Positions 61,318-64,000 of a stretch of DNA of 64,000 bases are shown piece by piece. How positions within the stretch are numbered: position 1 is the stretch's first letter; each line of letters starts with the position of its first letter. Position numbers and translations under genes: made by a program. Source of the DNA: Delphinus delphis (taxonomy: Eukaryota > Chordata > Mammalia > Artiodactyla > Delphinidae); contig NC_082695.1 in assembly GCF_949987515.2 (NCBI RefSeq), positions 83,869,104-83,933,103 on the forward strand, written 5' to 3'. The notes under the pieces were generated by a model. It ran no database searches. It was not told the DNA's origin and worked only from the letters and a program-made list of their open reading frames with translations.

Positions 61318-61371
61318 GGTCATTAACTTTTATTTATTTACTTTTTAGTTTATTTATTTGGTCATTAACTT
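61318..61371 (-). mobile_element. Tail-only retro-insertion with 12-bp TSD
   Basis: GGTCATTAACTT occurs exactly at 61318-61329 and 61360-61371. Between them are 30 bases of T-rich (TTTA)-like sequence, which reads as a bare A-rich tail on the minus strand. It looks like an L1-machinery insertion that copied little more than the tail. Confidence 0.75.
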
Positions 61372-61482
61372 AGATATTATGCTTACTTGTAAATTTATGT
61401 TTTTAAGTATGTCTCCATATTATTAGTTAATTCTGTAAAAATGTCTTTGTATTACTTTGAGTTTTCAGAAAGACTCTATGAG

Positions 61483-61611
61483 AATATATATATATATAAC
61501 ATATATAGACTTATATATAATATATACATATATATTTCTATAATATATACTTATATATATTTATATAATATACTTATATAATATATATCCTTATAAATAT
61601 GTATATATTTA
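61483..61611 (+). repeat. AT-rich microsatellite cluster
   Basis: About 130 bp of (TA)n broken by 'atatacttatata'-type units. Strongly self-complementary. Confidence 0.93.
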
Positions 61612-62180
61612 CAATGTACTATTTTTCAATGCATAATATAGTTAATCAAATGCATACACTAATTTTTTCAGCTTATATGTTCAAAATAAAAGATAAGTGT
61701 CATAGAAGTACTTAATAACATTATATGAATATTAGTATTATTACTAGTACAATTAGCAAACAAAAATCATGTTACTATTATGTGACACGAATTTTAAATA
61801 TTATTTCAGTATAACCAAAGTGAATGTATACTTTTTCATCTTATCCTCCCTACCGACTAGGTCCTCTAAGAATCATTGTAAGGTGTTCTTGATCTTGTGG
61901 CTTACAGACGTCATCTCTCCTTTTTTTTTTTAGATTTCTTCTTTCTGGCAATAGTAATCTCTAGAGCTTTTTATAGATTGGGTATTCCTGGAAAACAGAG
62001 TTTTATTTAGATGTGTCATCTTAAATATAAACAAGAGTTTGTTAGGATTGCCAATTTTGTGACTTTTCAAATCTTACAAAATTTTCTATTTAAATTTGTG
62101 AAATGCACAAGGTGGACAATATTCAGAGCCAATGTAATATTAAGTATTGATAATATTGAATTCAGTCTGTCAACTCAGGT
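61612..62180. other. AT-rich non-coding DNA
   Basis: No nameable element. Confidence 0.4.
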
Positions 62181-62185
62181 GCAGG

Positions 62186-62239
62186 TGATAGAAGAAGCCA
62201 GGGAATTTCAGATGATAGAAGAAGCCAGAGAATTTTAGA
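62186..62239 (+). repeat. 27-bp tandem duplication
   Basis: Two copies (62186-62212 and 62213-62239) of a unit beginning TGATAGAAGAAGCCAG with few differences. In the open frame here this gives a repeated 9-residue block, but the frame (62011-62238) has no other sign of being a gene. Confidence 0.93.
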
Positions 62240-62296
62240 GTCTTCTGAGGACATTGAATGTTCATCGTTCAGATCAAAACAAGTTCCTAAAGTCAG

Positions 62297-62395
62297 CATT
62301 CATTCATTCACTCACAAAATATTTACTGGGGGCCCAAGTTGTTCCAGGAATCATGACATTGTACAATGGACATGGACACAGGTAAAGACAATACC
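62297..62395 (-). repeat. L2 3' end relic
   Basis: 'cattcattcattcactcaca', 'aaatatttactgggggccca' and 'acacaggtaaagac' fit the minus-strand L2 end. Confidence 0.45.
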
Positions 62396-62399
62396 AAAT

Positions 62400-63440
62400 C
62401 ATTATCTTATTTTTGTCTTTCTGTATTGAGGCTACCATATCTGAGTTATTTAGTCTGAAACTAAATGCTTAGGAATAGGCAAAATGAGGTATATAGAATG
62501 GTTCATACAAGTAAAAGTAATTACTAATAGATTTAGTTTAACACACAAAATTTCTTAGAGGACTGGGAGGAAAAAAATCTCAGTAATTTTGGATATAAGA
62601 GAGAAAATAATCGGACTTTAAGGATATTCTCAACATCTTAGTTTTAAAAAGGTAATGATTCTTTATTTCACTAAAGTTTGGCAATCTTTTTAAAGAAGCA
62701 ATACCTTGAATGAAGTAACAAGGAGCAAATAAAGAAAAATAAATATTTGTACAATGCAGTACTTATACTTCGCTACAATAATACACATAACAATTTTGAA
62801 AACATTGAATTGTTTTTCAACAAGTATTTTTCTGTAGATCTTGTACTCGGACGTGCCAGAAAAAAAAAAAAAAAGCTACCTAAAAATTCTCAGCTACCAA
62901 AAATATCTTGATTCTTTGTTTACTGCCTACTTAAAATATAGCAGACTATTTACAAATGCTTTAAAGAAAGAAATTATACATTCCGGGTAACATTTCTCCT
63001 TTTGTTAAATTTTCTGTTATTTTCTGGGAAGCACTAAGCCTTATGTAAAGGAATTAATTACAGCTTGTATTTAAAAAAAACAAAAAGAAAGGATTAAGGG
63101 AATGTTTTAACTTACACTTTAAGATTTCAGAGAAATACTCAGTGAGATTGGCCTATGAGCTTCATAAGTCAAATAACCTTCCATCCAATGATGAAAATAC
63201 CAAATTATTCACTCACTGTTGTTTCATGTGAATGGAGCCTGGGCAAATTATAAAGGGAATGGGGCAATAGGTGAACTTTGTACTTTGACAACCATGATGT
63301 GATATTTGAAGTCCACAGAAAGTGCTGACAGTAGATAAGAATCAATAGTAAGAAAAATAATTCAGAGTTTCCAAACACCTTAGCATTGTTGACACGTGAA
63401 CGGGTTTGACGCCTGACAGACGTGAGCACTAAAAATGTTA
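62400..63440. other. AT-rich non-coding DNA
   Basis: An A16 run lies near 62860-62876. No named element. Confidence 0.4.
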
Positions 63441-63509
63441 TCGTAGTGCTACGGACTCAAGGCTTGTGTCTCCCCCAGATTCCTGTGTTGAAGCCCTAAC
63501 GTGCTGGTG

Positions 63510-63825
63510 TCAGGAGCTCTTGCTGCTGCCAGAGGCCACCTGCATCTCTTGGCTTATACTCCCCCCGCCTCCATCTGCAAAGCCAGCACAATGTCATAGC
63601 GTAGTTTCTGTTGAGTCTAACCTTTCTGCCTTCCTCTAATAAGGACCCTTGTGATTACACCAGGTTCACCTATACAATCCAGCATAACCTCCCCATCGCC
63701 TCATTCTTAATTTAAACACACCTGCGAAGTCTCTTTCGCCATAGAAGGTAACATGTTCCAAAGTTCCACGAATCAGGAAGTGGACACATGTGGCAGGCAT
63801 TATTCATCCTGCCATAGCTCCCAAA
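63510..63825 (-). mobile_element. MLT1-type LTR relic
   Basis: 'taaggacccttgtgattaca', 'caatccagcataacctcccc', 'ctgcgaagtctctttcgcca' and 'gcattattcatcctgccata' are the minus-strand 5' half of an old MLT1 LTR. A short plus-strand MaLR-like piece ('cagattcctgtgttgaagcc') abuts it at about 63450-63500. Confidence 0.65.
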
Positions 63826-64000
63826 CCTAAACTGAGTGCAGACTTGTCATGTGGGTTGAGTGATGGTCAATATGATGATGAGAATATTAGCTGATGGCAG
63901 TGCTGATATGCAAAATTTTATCGTAAGTAAGGCAGTGATATCAGCCGACTCAGCCAGGCACTGAGGCAGTACATAATGAGTAATGAATGAATTTATAATT

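Overview
This window looks like nuclear DNA from a mammal, most likely a cetacean (toothed-whale type). The main evidence is a set of nine tRNA-derived SINEs of the CHR class. Their heads read GGGCTTCCCTGGTGGCGCAG or close variants, and several still keep many CpG sites and clear target-site duplications (TSDs). Cetartiodactyl-type L1 3' ends and a background of MIR, L2, MLT1/MLT2 and ERVL relics fit this. The DNA is AT-rich and eukaryotic in style. I found no operons, CRISPR arrays, rRNA or tRNA genes, and no convincing protein-coding exon. The window is best read as intergenic or deep intronic sequence.

Layout. 1-8.2 kb: a CHR SINE (473-685), an old L1M 3' end (3085-3570), MIR and L2 scraps, and a first ERVL pol fragment (about 6400-6700). 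8.2-10.4 kb: a CHR SINE with an exact 11-bp TSD, a second and longer ERVL pol fragment (about 8720-10130), then L2. 11-14.9 kb: MIRs, two CHR SINEs and a MER5-like hAT element. 15-18.2 kb is the most layered part: an MLT2 LTR carrying a Tigger-like DNA element, an L2, an MLT1 LTR cut by an L1, and that 5'-truncated dead L1. 19-24 kb: three CHR SINEs, two of them an inverted pair at 23.2-23.9 kb. 26-33 kb: an MLT1/L1M-like relic, then a long repeat-poor stretch with a perfect GC-rich hairpin at 28677-28700. 33-43 kb: a hAT-like element, a small L1 with a perfect 17-bp TSD (34304-34567), MIR/L2 relics, an L1M 3' end, a long CHR SINE and a CpG-bearing hairpin at 42466-42497. 45-48 kb: a MaLR LTR and two adjacent LTR-like segments. 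49-64 kb: MIR, L2, an L1 3' end, MLT1/MST LTRs, one short SINE, AT-rich microsatellites and a 30-bp tail-only insertion flanked by 12-bp repeats.

Nothing here works together as a gene system. The apparent open frames are short, lack family similarity I can recognise, and many lie inside SINEs, the L1 or ERVL relics. Repeat family names rest on reading by eye against remembered family patterns. Boundaries are good where a TSD is given and otherwise approximate, to within tens of bases. I did not find a new biological system. The items most worth checking are the two short GC-rich hairpins in non-repeat DNA, the inverted SINE pair, the two overlapping ERVL pol relics and the tail-only insertion.
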